Shown here piece by piece: positions 49,877 through 55,918 of a stretch of DNA of 64,000 nucleotides. Position 1 is the first letter of the stretch; the number at the start of each line of letters is the position of its first letter. Source of the DNA: a virus; IMG/VR virus record IMGVR_UViG_3300028394_000057, positions 27,336-91,335 of that record. One strand, given 5' to 3'. The translations under genes and the position numbers were made by a program. The notes under the pieces were generated by a model. That model worked only from the letters and a program-made list of their open reading frames with translations. It made no database searches and was not told where the DNA came from.

Positions 49877-50001
49877 TATGCTTTCCTAACTATAATTACT
49901 TCTTCACAAGTTTCACACTCTAAGGCGTAGTCTGTTGGTTTTTCCCAACTAGAATACTTTGCGATTACTATGTCGTGGTCAAAGTGTTCTGCTAAATCCA
50001 T
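49876..50001 (-). CDS. 41-residue CxxC microprotein
   Basis: This 41-residue protein (MDLAEHFDHDIVIAKYSSWE, then YALECETCEEVIIVRKA) has a single CxxC knuckle and overlaps both neighbours by one base. It has an AGGA motif upstream. Metal binding may require dimerisation. The function is unknown. Confidence 0.6.
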   Translation of the reverse strand: MDLAEHFDHDIVIAKYSSWEKPTDYALECETCEEVIIVRKA

Positions 50002-50102
50002 TAGTATCCTGCTTTCTCTAAAATTGCTAATAGGGCTTCTGCTTCTTCTTCTGTTAGTTTTGCTATTGCTTCTTCGTTGATTACATTATCAAAGTTTATC
50101 AT
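50001..50102 (-). CDS. 33-residue acidic microprotein
   Basis: This 33-residue acidic helical peptide (INEEAIAKLTEEEAEALLAI) is preceded by GAAAGGAAAC and a TGTCAGTGG-type promoter. Its stop overlaps the next start, so it may work partly as a translational leader for the two following genes. The function is unknown. Confidence 0.55.
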   Translation of the reverse strand: MINFDNVINEEAIAKLTEEEAEALLAILEKAGY

Positions 50103-50147
50103 TTGTTTCCTTTCGTTAGAGTTCTATTATATTTGCTACCACTGACA

Positions 50148-50351
50148 TTAGACTTCATCTTGCCATTTACCACAATTTTCACAAACTGCATCTCCAATAC
50201 CCATGTTCCAAATCAAAGGCTCAAAGGAACAAGAATTACATTTATGATAAGACACTCCATACAACTCCATGTCTTTTTCAGACATCTCATCCCAATAGAT
50301 TTTATGTGTTTTAGTTTCACACTCTTTACAATTTATACTAACTGACATCAC
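50148..50351 (-). CDS. Zinc-finger microprotein
   Basis: This 67-residue protein has three CxxC knuckles (CKEC, CNSC and CENC) arranged like double zinc ribbons. ATG 50351 or 50348 may start it; both overlap the upstream stop. It lies in an operon with 50338-50565. The function is unknown, possibly nucleic-acid binding. Confidence 0.6.
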   Translation of the reverse strand: MMSVSINCKECETKTHKIYWDEMSEKDMELYGVSYHKCNSCSFEPLIWNMGIGDAVCENCGKWQDEV

Positions 50352-50565
50352 TTAGCCACTCATCACAAACTGAACAAGCCCACTCTAAGTTTTCTGCTTG
50401 TGTAAAATCGTGGTCGTTCTTCTCAAACCACTCTGCGAAACTAGGTCTGTTCCAATCAGCACAACTGTCAAGGTAGTTGTAAAAGTGTTCGTCAAAACTT
50501 TCGTTATCTACAACAACCATACCTTCGCTATCGCCATAACTTCCGTCAAATGCTACATACAACAT
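50338..50565 (-). CDS. Small acidic protein with CxxC
   Basis: This 75-residue acidic protein (MLYVAFDGSYGDSEGMVVVD) has an N-terminal beta hairpin, a FAEWFEKNDHDFTQAENL helix, and a C-terminal CSVCDEWL knuckle. It is preceded by AAGGAGAACC. It shares a transcript with the zinc-finger gene. The function is unknown. Confidence 0.6.
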   Translation of the reverse strand: MLYVAFDGSYGDSEGMVVVDNESFDEHFYNYLDSCADWNRPSFAEWFEKNDHDFTQAENLEWACSVCDEWLSDVS

Positions 50566-50594
50566 AGGGGTTCTCCTTCTTTATCTTATAATCC

Positions 50595-50623
50595 ATTATC
50601 CCAGAAAATCAGGGAAAAGTCAA
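50595..50623 (-). promoter_or_regulatory. Leftward canonical promoter
   Basis: On the minus strand TTGACT (50618-50623), a 17-base spacer and GATAAT (50595-50600) drive the gene starting at 50565. A TTACGAA box lies just upstream, as at 48460. Confidence 0.75.
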
Positions 50624-50682
50624 GGCTATTCGTAAATGAGTTATGGGTTTGTTATCAAAATCGCTGCGCAGCCTTTCGCCTA

Positions 50683-50748
50683 CTATTGTAGGAAAAAGAC
50701 TACTAAGATTATTAGTATTAGTGTGCCGATTATCTGTAATGTATTCAT
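50683..50748 (-). CDS. 21-residue transmembrane micropeptide
   Basis: This 21-codon gene starts 5 bases after a GATAAT -10 box with a TTGACT -35 box at a 17-base spacing, so it is predicted to be leaderless. The product (MNTLQIIGTLIL, then IILVVFFLQ) is essentially one membrane helix. A second similar micropeptide occurs at 53696. Short size makes it easy to overlook; the promoter is the main evidence. Confidence 0.55.
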   Translation of the reverse strand: MNTLQIIGTLILIILVVFFLQ

Positions 50749-50753
50749 ACTCA

Positions 50754-50782
50754 ATTATCTCACGATTGTCTTAGTAAGTCAA
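50754..50782 (-). promoter_or_regulatory. Leftward canonical promoter, leaderless micropeptide
   Basis: On the minus strand TTGACT (50777-50782), a 17-base spacer and GATAAT (50754-50759) are followed after 5 bases by ATG 50748. The promoter overlaps the 3' end of the 50760 gene. Confidence 0.7.
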
Positions 50783-50906
50783 GAGCCTTTTTGTGTTCCA
50801 TGATGTCTGCACAATAGCGACACAAATCAGTTCCTTCCCAATTTTCGTCAATACATGCAACAGGGTCATTGTCATCTTCTACATTTTGACATGCAATCCA
50901 AGCCAT
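50760..50906 (-). CDS. 48-residue acidic zinc microprotein
   Basis: This 48-residue protein (MAWIACQNVEDDNDPVACID, then WEGTDLCRYCADIMEH) has four cysteines, including CRYC, and could bind zinc. It is directly downstream of the 50909 gene. Its 3' end carries the promoter for the next gene. The function is unknown. Confidence 0.6.
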   Translation of the reverse strand: MAWIACQNVEDDNDPVACIDENWEGTDLCRYCADIMEHKKALDLLRQS

Positions 50907-50908
50907 TT

Positions 50909-51427
50909 TTACAACTCCACTTCTTCGTCATTGTGAGTAAAGTAATCATTAGAGCAGTCAATACACATACCCAGTTCTTCAGCGTGTATGTCTTTAGACA
51001 TTAGTTCTCCACAGTTATCACAAGGCAGGGTATGAACAAAATCAAAATCAAAATAAGCACCCATTGGCTCATCGTGAGAGCCACGCCTAGCAGTTAGTTT
51101 CTTGTTTGGAATGTCAAGTGTCCAAGTGATAGTGAAATCTCCGTTGATAGTCAAAATACTATCAAGTTTATCAAGCGTAGTTTTAGCAGAGCCTTCCAAG
51201 TTTTGCCAAGTCATTCTTCTGCCCTTGATTAGAATAAAGTCATCTTCTGCAATCTCATTTAGTTTCTGCCACTCACCAATAACATAAGCGGTATCTTCTT
51301 TCTGCATCTCATAGCAATCGCCATAGCAGTATTCCATAGGCACAAACTCGCCTAGTTCTTCGTTGTAATCTTCGCAAGTGCAATCTGAAGATAGTGTTGC
51401 AATCATTACATCTAAGTTCTGTTCCAT
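50909..51427 (-). CDS. Acidic protein with zinc-ribbon C-terminus
   Basis: ATG 51427 is preceded by AAAAGGAAACC; an in-frame start at 51523 would include the promoter. The 172-residue product has an N-terminal cysteine cluster (DCTCEDYNEE and YCYGDCYEM), a helical and beta-rich middle, and a C-terminal zinc ribbon (CDNCGEL plus CIDCSND). The function is unknown. Confidence 0.6.
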   Translation of the reverse strand: MEQNLDVMIATLSSDCTCEDYNEELGEFVPMEYCYGDCYEMQKEDTAYVIGEWQKLNEIAEDDFILIKGRRMTWQNLEGSAKTTLDKLDSILTINGDFTITWTLDIPNKKLTARRGSHDEPMGAYFDFDFVHTLPCDNCGELMSKDIHAEELGMCIDCSNDYFTHNDEEVEL

Positions 51428-51458
51428 TAGGGTTTCCTTTTCTTTTGATAATACTATT

Positions 51459-51572
51459 TTACTTGATACCACTGACATTATGACAATCGCAAGAGCAACA
51501 ATTACAATCACTAAAATTGTCATTACAGGTAGCGTGATAACCTAAATCACATCTAGGGGTAATGTAAATCAT
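51459..51572 (-). CDS. 37-residue cysteine-rich peptide
   Basis: This 37-residue peptide has seven cysteines, four of them in CNCCSC-DC (residues 23-30). It is preceded by GAAAGGAAG and a TGTCAGTGG-type promoter (51609). The end of its coding sequence (HNVSGI) includes the conserved motif of the next promoter. It could be metal-binding or a redox peptide. The function is unknown. Confidence 0.55.
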   Translation of the reverse strand: MIYITPRCDLGYHATCNDNFSDCNCCSCDCHNVSGIK

Positions 51573-51695
51573 AGTCTTCCTTTCTTGATAATACTATTTT
51601 ACACCTAACCACTGACATTGGCGGTATTTAGGGGGAGTTTCGTATGTATCGTAACATAAGCGTTACAATCGGGTGCGCAGCCCGAAGGCTACCGT

Positions 51696-51812
51696 TTATA
51701 GGTAATCGAAAACATCTCCGTCAAATCTGGATGTTTCTAGTTCTTCCATTAGTTGAAAAACATCTATTTCGCCATTGTGATACTGGTCAAATAGTTCTTG
51801 GGCTTCTTCCAT
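51696..51812 (-). CDS. 38-residue acidic microprotein
   Basis: This 38-residue acidic helical peptide (MEEAQELFDQYHNGEIDVFQ) is preceded by AAGGAGAG and a TGTCAGTGG-type promoter (51851). A UUCG-loop hairpin (GTAGCC/GGCTGC) follows its stop. The function is unknown. Confidence 0.55.
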   Translation of the reverse strand: MEEAQELFDQYHNGEIDVFQLMEELETSRFDGDVFDYL

Positions 51813-51846
51813 TTATCTCTCCTTGTTTGATAATACTATTATAGAA

Positions 51847-51975
51847 CTAACCACTGACATTGCAGGGGTCATCACATTCAGCGTCATGTTCGTGGTCACA
51901 CACATAACAAACCATGAACTCATTTAGGTCTTCTGGGTCGTAGTCATCTAAACATTCTTTACAGGTATTAAGCAT
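51847..51975 (-). CDS. 42-residue zinc microprotein
   Basis: This 42-residue protein has CKEC, CYVC and a C-terminal C...C pair, a clear zinc-ribbon composition, and ends CNVSG*, whose codons contain the conserved promoter motif of the next gene. It overlaps the upstream gene by 8 bases. The function is unknown. Confidence 0.6.
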   Translation of the reverse strand: MLNTCKECLDDYDPEDLNEFMVCYVCDHEHDAECDDPCNVSG

Positions 51976-52267
51976 TTAGCACACTTTCTACGATGTAGTC
52001 TTCTAAACCAAAATACTTTACTAAGTCAATAGCAGGAACTCCGTCTTCGCCTGTCAAATCTGGCAGGGTATTTAGAATAATAGGTTGATTAGCATTATCT
52101 CCATTTACAAAGTCAAGAGCAAATACCATTTCTTCTGCCAACTCTCTAAGGTCAATACGATTACCATAAGTAGAGCGTAAGCCCTTACCAATAAAGATTT
52201 GATATATTTGTTCTTCTAGGGGATAACTCTCAATGCCTAGTAGATTTAGTTTAGTTGATTTAGCCAT
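51968..52267 (-). CDS. Unknown acidic helical protein
   Basis: This 99-residue protein (MAKSTKLNLLGIESYPLEEQ) has mixed helices and strands, an RSTYGNRIDLRELAEEMVFAL segment and no cysteine. It overlaps the upstream gene by one base. The function is unknown; it shares the operon with a basic protein. Confidence 0.6.
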   Translation of the reverse strand: MAKSTKLNLLGIESYPLEEQIYQIFIGKGLRSTYGNRIDLRELAEEMVFALDFVNGDNANQPIILNTLPDLTGEDGVPAIDLVKYFGLEDYIVESVLNA

Positions 52268-52437
52268 TAGTTATACTCCTTGATAGCCTTGATGATGTTT
52301 GATTTGCGACTACCCTTGCGAGTGGCAGGAGTAGCGACTAGGTGCTTATTTAGCAACAGACTTCTAAAAAGTTCTGCCGAGTGAGCGTTGCGAGTAGCCT
52401 GTGCTACTTTATTTAGTGGTGGCTTTCTTTTCTTCAT
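52267..52437 (-). CDS. 56-residue basic protein, leaderless
   Basis: ATG 52437 lies 6 bases after TATAAT (52444-52449) of a TGTCAGTGG-type promoter, so the in-frame start at 52491 is upstream of the promoter. The 56-residue product is strongly basic (MKKRKPPLNKVAQATRN, KHLVATPATRKGSRKSN) and probably binds nucleic acid. The function is unknown. Confidence 0.6.
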   Translation of the reverse strand: MKKRKPPLNKVAQATRNAHSAELFRSLLLNKHLVATPATRKGSRKSNIIKAIKEYN

Positions 52438-52529
52438 AGTCCTATTATACATTACACCACTGACATTGTGGGGATTTGGGAAACATTTCATAACTATCGT
52501 AACTCAATTGTGACCTTTCGGGTGCGCAG

Positions 52530-52556
52530 AAAAATTGCCACCCCGAAGGGTAGCAA
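52530..52556 (-). terminator. Leftward terminator with UUCG loop
   Basis: On the minus strand TTGCTACCC pairs with GGGTGGCAA (52535-52543 and 52548-52556) around the stable loop TTCG, followed by TTTTTCTGCGC. It ends the transcript of 52564-52716. Confidence 0.75.
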
Positions 52557-52563
52557 TCAAAAC

Positions 52564-52716
52564 CTAAAAAGGTTTGAGTGTGTCTATTGTTCTAGACAAC
52601 TTGACGATAACATCTTTTTGGTTATCAACAATTTTCTTATACTGACTAAGCAAATAACTCTGCCAGAATAAATAACCAACTAGAATAACTCCAATAACTG
52701 CGAATACAATTTCCAT
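52564..52716 (-). CDS. Single-pass membrane protein with coiled tail
   Basis: This 50-residue protein has an N-terminal membrane helix (IVFAVIGVILVGYLFW) followed by a charged helical tail. It is preceded by TTGGGAGAG, overlaps none of its neighbours, and is followed by a UUCG terminator. The function is unknown. Confidence 0.6.
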   Translation of the reverse strand: MEIVFAVIGVILVGYLFWQSYLLSQYKKIVDNQKDVIVKLSRTIDTLKPF

Positions 52717-52905
52717 TTATCTCTCCCAACAAGCGTCAAAAAACTTACCAGATAAAAATCTGTCGTTGTCATTTTTGAACATCTCAGCAAACTCATTTAC
52801 TAAATCGCTAAAAATCTGCTCACCCTCTAAACCCAAACTTTCAAGAGCAGGTCTAAATGCTGAGAGTATGTCAGCAGTTTCAACATAGTCCTTGCGTGTC
52901 ATCAT
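52717..52905 (-). CDS. Small acidic helical protein
   Basis: This 62-residue acidic, helical protein (MTRKDYVETADILSAFRPAL) starts at 52905 or 52902 and overlaps the upstream gene by one base. One cysteine is present near the end. The function is unknown. Confidence 0.55.
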   Translation of the reverse strand: MMTRKDYVETADILSAFRPALESLGLEGEQIFSDLVNEFAEMFKNDNDRFLSGKFFDACWER

Positions 52906-53114
52906 TAGTTATCTTCCTTACCTGCGTTGATTAGGATTGTGATTAGTTCTTGGCGTTCTTCGGTTGATAATTCCAAAGCCAGTTCTAATGCGTGGCTTGT
53001 TCCGTGTCCAGTGTGATTGCGAGTTCTGATTGTTAGATTGAACCAGTTTTCACTTCCAAAACTAAAACCGCCAAAAGTGTATCTTTCATTTTTATTTTCC
53101 ATTTTATTTTCCAT
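52905..53114 (-). CDS. Small protein, unknown
   Basis: This 69-residue protein has a beta-rich glycine/phenylalanine segment (YTFGGFSFGSENWFNLTI) and a helical C-terminus (STEERQELITILINAGK). A second in-frame ATG at 53102 is possible. It is preceded by a TGTCAGTGG-type promoter (53145). The function is unknown. Confidence 0.55.
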   Translation of the reverse strand: MENKMENKNERYTFGGFSFGSENWFNLTIRTRNHTGHGTSHALELALELSTEERQELITILINAGKEDN

Positions 53115-53154
53115 TTCTTCTTGATGTTATTATTATACAACCTACCACTGACAT

Positions 53155-53331
53155 TTAGAGTTGGTCAGCAGTATAGTCTTTTAGTTCTTCACGCCAATCG
53201 TCAGGGTCTTCACCCAGATAGTTCAGGGTATCCAAGTTTAGTGGCATTACGCCATCATAGTCTTTACAGGTATAGCAGATGTGGTCATCTATGCTAAATA
53301 GGGAGTAGCAAAATACGCAGATGTTTTTCAT
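53155..53331 (-). CDS. Zinc microprotein (ICxxC-CKxYDGxM family)
   Basis: This 58-residue protein has CVFC and CYTC knuckles followed by KDYDGVMPLN, and shares the pattern IC-x-TCK-x-YDG-x-M with the 52-residue product of 55286. Both are zinc-ribbon microproteins of the same family. It has a TGTCAGTGG-type promoter (53375, C variant). The function is unknown. Confidence 0.6.
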   Translation of the reverse strand: MKNICVFCYSLFSIDDHICYTCKDYDGVMPLNLDTLNYLGEDPDDWREELKDYTADQL

Positions 53332-53438
53332 TTATTTCTCATTTCTTTTCTTGATAATACTATTATACCCCCTACCACCGACATTTGGCAATAGGCAATT
53401 TTCGGGGCGCAGGTCTGCGCACCCCGAAGGGTAATGAG

Positions 53439-53552
53439 TTAGCAATCTCCGAAGAGTTCACTCTCAACAGTAGACCAGTCATCTTCATACTCGTTCAGGT
53501 CTTGGTCGCCCTCATAGTCATCAGACTCGTAGTTATCGCTGTATAGTAGCAT
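53439..53552 (-). CDS. 37-residue acidic microprotein
   Basis: This 37-residue, extremely acidic peptide (about half aspartate and glutamate, with DDYEGDQDLNEYEDDW) is preceded by GAAAGG and a TGTCAGTGG-type promoter (53592). An acidic peptide could mimic DNA, but this is speculation. A GCGC hairpin follows it. Confidence 0.5.
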   Translation of the reverse strand: MLLYSDNYESDDYEGDQDLNEYEDDWSTVESELFGDC

Positions 53553-53695
53553 AGTTGCCTTTCTTGGTTGATAGAATAATTATACTTTGAACCACTGACA
53601 TCGGGGAAAAACCAGGAGAAACGTAATTACCTTCGTAAATCGTTTCGGGGCGCAGGTTAGCGCAGAAAGTTGCGCAGAAATTTTGGTGCAATTAT

Positions 53696-53752
53696 TTATT
53701 GTATAAAATAAATAACTACAACCAAAACTAAAACTACACAAATAAAAATCAC
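53696..53752 (-). CDS. 18-residue transmembrane micropeptide (GTG start)
   Basis: A GTG at 53752 overlaps the stop of the upstream gene (GTGA) and is preceded by GAAGATGAAGA. The 18-residue product is a single hydrophobic helix (VVLVLVVVIYFIQ at the end), like the 21-residue peptide at 50683. No independent promoter is visible. Its small size keeps confidence low. Confidence 0.35.
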   Translation of the reverse strand: MIFICVVLVLVVVIYFIQ

Positions 53753-53949
53753 TCTTCATCTTCCTGCTCTTGCAAGAAATCAATATATTCATCAACAGAA
53801 ATTTGATACATGATTGGGTCGCAGTTTGCAAGAATTTGAGATGCATAAAAATCTGAGTATCCAATTTTGTAAGGTGGATAAAGTTCGTCTAGCATTTCGT
53901 CATGCATGGCTTCTAGTTCTTCTTGGCTGTGCTGTTCTCTAATGTCCAT
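53749..53949 (-). CDS. Acidic microprotein, unknown
   Basis: This 66-residue acidic helical protein (MDIREQHSQEELEAMHDEML) overlaps the upstream gene by one base and ends in an acidic tail (EQEDEE). The function is unknown. Confidence 0.55.
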   Translation of the reverse strand: MDIREQHSQEELEAMHDEMLDELYPPYKIGYSDFYASQILANCDPIMYQISVDEYIDFLQEQEDEE

Positions 53950-54035
53950 TAGTTTTGCTCCTCTGCTTGATAGTTGAAAAGATAATCTAAAAATTCTTCT
54001 AGTGCTTGACTTTGTAGTGTGTGAAAACTTAGCAT
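53949..54035 (-). CDS. 28-residue helical micropeptide
   Basis: This 28-codon frame is preceded by a strong AAGGAGC motif and overlaps both neighbours by one base (TAATG). The product (MLSFHTLQSQALEEFLDY...) is an amphipathic helix. It may be a translational coupler as much as a protein. The function is unknown. Confidence 0.45.
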   Translation of the reverse strand: MLSFHTLQSQALEEFLDYLFNYQAEEQN

Positions 54036-54235
54036 TAGTTTTGCTCCTTGTTTTTGTCTAGTTGGTAAAGTGAACCTAGCGTATAGGCTTGGTCAAATAT
54101 TTGTCTAAAGTTTACAACTTGATAAATGTCAATGCCAGCATCATCAGCATAAGATTTTACCTTATTCCAATAAGTCCAAAAGTCTTGCTCACGCTTGGCG
54201 TAAAACTTTTCCATATTATCCATTTTATTTTCCAT
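54035..54235 (-). CDS. Small helical protein, unknown
   Basis: ATG 54235 (MENKMDNMEKFYAKREQDFW) is chosen because the -10 box lies at 54250-54255; an in-frame TTG at 54250 is inside the promoter. The 66-residue product is charged and helical, with a tyrosine-rich core. The function is unknown. Confidence 0.55.
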   Translation of the reverse strand: MENKMDNMEKFYAKREQDFWTYWNKVKSYADDAGIDIYQVVNFRQIFDQAYTLGSLYQLDKNKEQN

Positions 54236-54277
54236 TTCTTTAGATTTCAATTATACAACTAACCACTGACATTTATC

Positions 54278-54418
54278 CTAGCGGACACGCTTGGCTTCAG
54301 GGTGTTCAATTAGAAATAACATTAGGTCTAATTGGTGAATAGCAGAAATAACGGTTTCTCCGTTGCTAGTGTATTCAAATAGGGTGTATCTCTTGCTAGG
54401 GTTTTTGTGTAATCTCAT
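54278..54418 (-). CDS. 46-residue basic microprotein
   Basis: This 46-residue protein (MRLHKNPSKRYTLFEYTSNG) has a short beta hairpin and a helix ending in a basic tail. It is preceded by GAAAGA and a TGTCAGTGG-type promoter (54459). The function is unknown. Confidence 0.55.
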   Translation of the reverse strand: MRLHKNPSKRYTLFEYTSNGETVISAIHQLDLMLFLIEHPEAKRVR

Positions 54419-54469
54419 TAGTTATCTTTCTTTTTAGTTAGTTCAATTATAGCGGATACCACTGACATC

Positions 54470-54592
54470 TTACCAGCGGTAAGCGTGTTCGTGTTCATTC
54501 ACTAACTTTTCAAACTCTTCGCTTGTAGCGAACTCAATTACAGTTCCACACTTGGCACATTCGGCAGTATCTTTACTCAATTTATTTCTCAT
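54470..54592 (-). CDS. 40-residue CxxC microprotein
   Basis: This 40-residue protein (MRNKLSKDTAECAKCGTVIE) has one CAKC knuckle and a helical C-terminus (FATSEEFEKLVNEH). Two histidines follow and may help bind zinc. Its TGTCAGTGG-type promoter starts at 54611 (-10 TATACT). The function is unknown. Confidence 0.55.
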   Translation of the reverse strand: MRNKLSKDTAECAKCGTVIEFATSEEFEKLVNEHEHAYRW

Positions 54593-54711
54593 TTCTTTTT
54601 ATCTACTTACAGTATAAACCTAACCACTGACATTTAGGCGGACAAACACACATTTTTATGCCTTTATAACAATAGTGTTATAAATGTTTTTCGGGCGTGT
54701 CGTTCGGGGCG

Positions 54712-54739
54712 CAGAAAATTTTGGGTAGTTAGCCCAAAA
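54712..54739 (-). terminator. Leftward terminator after membrane gene
   Basis: On the minus strand TTTTGGG (54733-54739) pairs with CCCAAAA (54719-54725) around a 7-base loop, followed by TTTTCTGCGC. It lies just after the stop of 54751-54969. Confidence 0.7.
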
Positions 54740-54750
54740 CTTTTTTACTT

Positions 54751-54969
54751 TTACTTTTTGCGTGAGCGAATTATAAATACTAACGCTAAAATAAATGCTA
54801 AGATAAAAAACTGAACGCTTACAAATCCCCAAATACCAGACTGAACTTTATCAGTAGCGTCATCAGTAAATACTGATAAATAATTTAGAGTGTCAGAGAT
54901 GAAGAAAGAAAAGATACCAGCAATCAACGCTGACATTACAATTCCAATTTTTAGAAAGTTTTTTTCCAT
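54751..54969 (-). CDS. Small two-pass membrane protein
   Basis: This 72-residue protein has membrane helices IGIVMSALIAGIFSFFISD and FVSVQFFILAFILALVFII, followed by a basic tail (RSRKK). The stop of the upstream gene overlaps its ATG. It is the last gene of a three-gene operon and is followed by a terminator. The function is unknown. Confidence 0.6.
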   Translation of the reverse strand: MEKNFLKIGIVMSALIAGIFSFFISDTLNYLSVFTDDATDKVQSGIWGFVSVQFFILAFILALVFIIRSRKK

Positions 54970-55064
54970 TAGTTATTTTCCTTTTTGTCAGTTTTGATTT
55001 GAGAGATAAAGTCTTCTCTCATTGACTTTTGGATTTCTGCCAAAGCAATTTTCCAGTCTTCCAT
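54969..55064 (-). CDS. 31-residue micropeptide
   Basis: This 31-residue helical peptide (MEDWKIALAEIQKSMREDFI) is preceded by GGAG and overlaps the genes on both sides by one base. The function is unknown. Confidence 0.5.
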   Translation of the reverse strand: MEDWKIALAEIQKSMREDFISQIKTDKKENN

Positions 55065-55234
55065 TATTTATTCTCCATCTTATTTACAATTTGAGCAATC
55101 AACGCTTTTTGCTTTTGAGTTAGTTGTCCAAAACATAGACCATAAGCATAGGCAACAGGATTTTCACCAGCAACGCCATCTTTTAGTCTTAGTTCGTTCA
55201 TTAGTCTAAAAGTGTCAAAGTCTTTATCTAACAT
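55064..55234 (-). CDS. Small helical protein, unknown
   Basis: This 56-residue protein (MLDKDFDTFRLMNELRLKDG) has a helical C-terminus (LTQKQKALIAQIVNK) and is preceded by AGGAAAAT and a TGTCAGTGG-type promoter (55276). The function is unknown. Confidence 0.55.
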   Translation of the reverse strand: MLDKDFDTFRLMNELRLKDGVAGENPVAYAYGLCFGQLTQKQKALIAQIVNKMENK

Positions 55235-55285
55235 TTATTTTCCTATTCTTTTCTTACTTACAATTATACAGGATACCACTGACAT

Positions 55286-55444
55286 TTATTCAGCAGTTTC
55301 CAATTCATCAGCATACATTTCAGCAATAAAGTCATACTCTTTTACTGCCTTGCTGATTTCCATTAGACCATCATACTCTTTACAAGTAGGGCAGATGTAA
55401 GCCCAAGTTTTAGTTCCGTCATAGACACAGATAATTCCAACCAT
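55286..55444 (-). CDS. Zinc microprotein (CPTCKEYDGLM family)
   Basis: This 52-residue protein (MVGIICVYDGTKTWAYICPT and CKEYDGLMEI) shares the ICxTCKxYDGxM pattern with the product of 53155, so the two are paralogues or derive from one module. It has three cysteines and is followed by an acidic helix. No clear promoter of the TGTCAGTGG type precedes it, so it is probably read through from upstream. The function is unknown. Confidence 0.6.
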   Translation of the reverse strand: MVGIICVYDGTKTWAYICPTCKEYDGLMEISKAVKEYDFIAEMYADELETAE

Positions 55445-55475
55445 TTTTTTTATTTCCTATTCTTTTTGTAGATTA

Positions 55476-55604
55476 TTATTTAGTTATGCTTTTTAGTTTT
55501 GCGAACATTGCCATAAGTTCATCAAACTCACTTGCGAGCATTGTGTCGCTTTCAGCGATAGCCATTAGTTCTTTGTATCTTGCTTTGATTTCGTAGTTGG
55601 TCAT
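55476..55604 (-). CDS. 42-residue helical microprotein
   Basis: This 42-residue helical protein (MTNYEIKARYKELMAIAESD) is preceded by AAAGGAC and a TGTCAGTGG element (55645) with a weak -10 box. It is part of a near-duplicated promoter pair with the gene at 55699. The function is unknown. Confidence 0.55.
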   Translation of the reverse strand: MTNYEIKARYKELMAIAESDTMLASEFDELMAMFAKLKSITK

Positions 55605-55642
55605 TTGTTAGTCCTTTCTTTGACTACTATTACACTACCAGC

Positions 55643-55871
55643 GACCACTGACATTTAGGGGATGTTTAGGGGTGTGTTGCTATTTCGTTATCGAACTGTT
55701 ATTTTTTGCCTAGTAGATACTTTACAAGGTTCTTTTCAGCAGTAGTTAGGGGGATACCTGCTCTGGCATACTTAGCAAGCATTATGGTTAGTTCTGTCTT
55801 TTTATCTTTCATAGTATTACTATACACTAGACCACTGACATTTAGGGGATGTTTAGGGGTGTGTTGCTATT
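55643..55871 (-). repeat. 42-base direct repeat in two adjacent promoters
   Basis: Positions 55643-55684 and 55830-55871 are identical over 42 bases (beginning GACCACTGACATTTAGG) and cover the TGTCAGTGG motif and the upstream element. It indicates recent duplication of a whole promoter-gene unit, or gene conversion between promoters. Confidence 0.75.
55699..55812 (-). CDS. 37-residue basic microprotein, leaderless
   Basis: This 37-residue basic helical protein (MKDKKTELTIMLAKYARAGI) starts 6 bases after a TATAGT -10 box (55819-55824) in the TGTCAGTGG family and so should be leaderless. Its promoter is nearly identical to the one before 55604 (42-base direct repeat). The function is unknown. 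Confidence 0.55.
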   Translation of the reverse strand: MKDKKTELTIMLAKYARAGIPLTTAEKNLVKYLLGKK

Positions 55872-55918
55872 ATGTTATCTATTTGTTATACTTGGGGGCG
55901 CAGCCCGAAGGCTAGACC

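Larger units (their letters stand above)
41355..53638. repeat. Repeated TTCGTAA(T) boxes
   Basis: About 19 TCGTAA-containing boxes occur in intergenic DNA: 41355, 41641, 41767, 41938, 42041, 42100, 42159, 44807, 44865, 46291, 46301, 47503, 48494, 49638, 50629, 51649, 52497, 53622 and 53632. On the minus strand they read ATTACGAA and usually lie 10-20 bases upstream of a TTTCCCC element or a TTGAC -35 box. Confidence 0.65.

Noticed and set aside
50338-50351. A further TGTCAG match (plus-strand ACTGACATC) near 50341
   Set aside because: It overlaps a coding junction, has TA instead of CC, and no -10 box at 7 bases; it is treated as coincidence.
53580-53864. 94-codon minus-strand frame over the 53.6-53.9 kb region
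   Set aside because: It crosses a promoter module and the coding region of 53749 in another frame; only the short GTG micropeptide is considered.
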